Origin: Anaerolineae bacterium
GTDB lineage: Bacteria; Chloroflexota; Anaerolineae; Anaerolineales; Villigracilaceae
Direction: 5' to 3'
Length of the DNA stretch: 5,592 nt
Assembly (NCBI GenBank): GCA_003141915.1
Contig: PLNY01000047.1
Coordinates: forward strand, 1 to 5,592
A program made the position numbers and the translations under genes. Shown in pieces: positions 5,488-5,592 of this stretch. Positions within the stretch are counted from its first letter, which is position 1, and each line of letters opens with the position of its first letter. The notes under the pieces were generated by a model, which was not told the origin of the DNA, did not search any database, and was given only the letters and a program-made list of their open reading frames with translations.

Positions 5488-5592
5488 GCAGAGGCGTATC
5501 AAATACTTGTCCGTCCTGTCCGAGACTTTATCGGACTGGGCGGACGAGGTTCCGCTTTACCCTCTACATATAAACATCTTTATTTAATAGAC
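5488..5592 (+). other. Short non-coding stretch after the helicase gene, to the window edge
   Basis: No gene start is convincing in these 105 bases on either strand. They contain the hairpin at 5509-5545 and an AT-rich end (5564-5590). No second copy of the tRNA-Gly 3' sequence occurs, so the element continues past the right edge. Confidence 0.6.
5509..5545. repeat. 15-bp imperfect hairpin downstream of the helicase gene
   Basis: Arm GTCCGTCCTGTCCGA (5509-5523) pairs with TCGGACTGGGCGGAC (5531-5545) across a 7-base loop, with one T-T mismatch (5517/5537) and one G-T wobble. It lies 22 bases after the helicase stop. The bases after it (GAGGTTCCGC) are not U-rich, nor are those on the opposite strand, so it does not look like a standard intrinsic terminator. 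It could still stop or stabilise the helicase message, or act as a DNA hairpin in replication. It is GC-rich amid AT-rich sequence. Confidence 0.75.

Noticed and set aside
1..5592. CRISPR array, rRNA, or insertion sequence with transposase
   Set aside because: No regularly spaced repeats, no rRNA-like conserved segments and no transposase motifs were seen on either strand.

Overview
The window looks like chromosomal DNA of a Verrucomicrobiota bacterium, probably of the Pedosphaera/Limisphaerales type, carrying the left end of a small integrated element. The taxonomic guess is inference. It rests on two protein architectures I associate with that group: a long ECF-type sigma factor with an Ala-rich, membrane-anchored C-terminal extension, and a tyrosine recombinase that starts with MASIHRRPDSQYW.

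Left part (1 to about 2101, GC-rich, minus strand): a sigma factor gene (283-1773) is followed after a single base by the start of a MoxR-type AAA+ ATPase gene that runs off the left edge (281 to 1). The two are almost certainly one operon. The sigma factor protein is unusual. Sigma-70 regions 2 and 4 are followed by a transmembrane segment and a domain resembling a caspase/C13-like peptidase, but its expected His and Cys positions are substituted. Upstream of the operon lie about 330 bases without a convincing gene.

Junction (about 2102-2131): the minus strand carries the T arm, 3' acceptor strand, discriminator U and CCA of a tRNA-Gly, without the rest of the tRNA. This is the usual scar of integration into a tRNA 3' end. 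Its orientation places the element to the right, with a complete tRNA-Gly expected at the far end, outside this window.

Element (about 2132 to the right edge, plus strand, progressively AT-richer): a complete tyrosine recombinase (2229-3359) ends at a strong intrinsic terminator (3393-3430). A gene-free, repeat- and palindrome-bearing region follows (3431-3699). Next come a small helix-turn-helix protein of excisionase/AlpA-like type (3700-3963) and, 18 bases on, a D5/P4-type superfamily 3 helicase without an N-terminal primase domain (3982-5487). A 15-bp imperfect hairpin (5509-5545) follows the helicase.

How it may work: the recombinase would integrate and excise the element at the tRNA-Gly gene, the HTH protein would set direction or control transcription, and the helicase would open an origin for replication after excision. 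This layout resembles phage satellites and integrative plasmids, but no capsid, packaging or conjugation gene is visible, so the lifestyle cannot be decided from this window.
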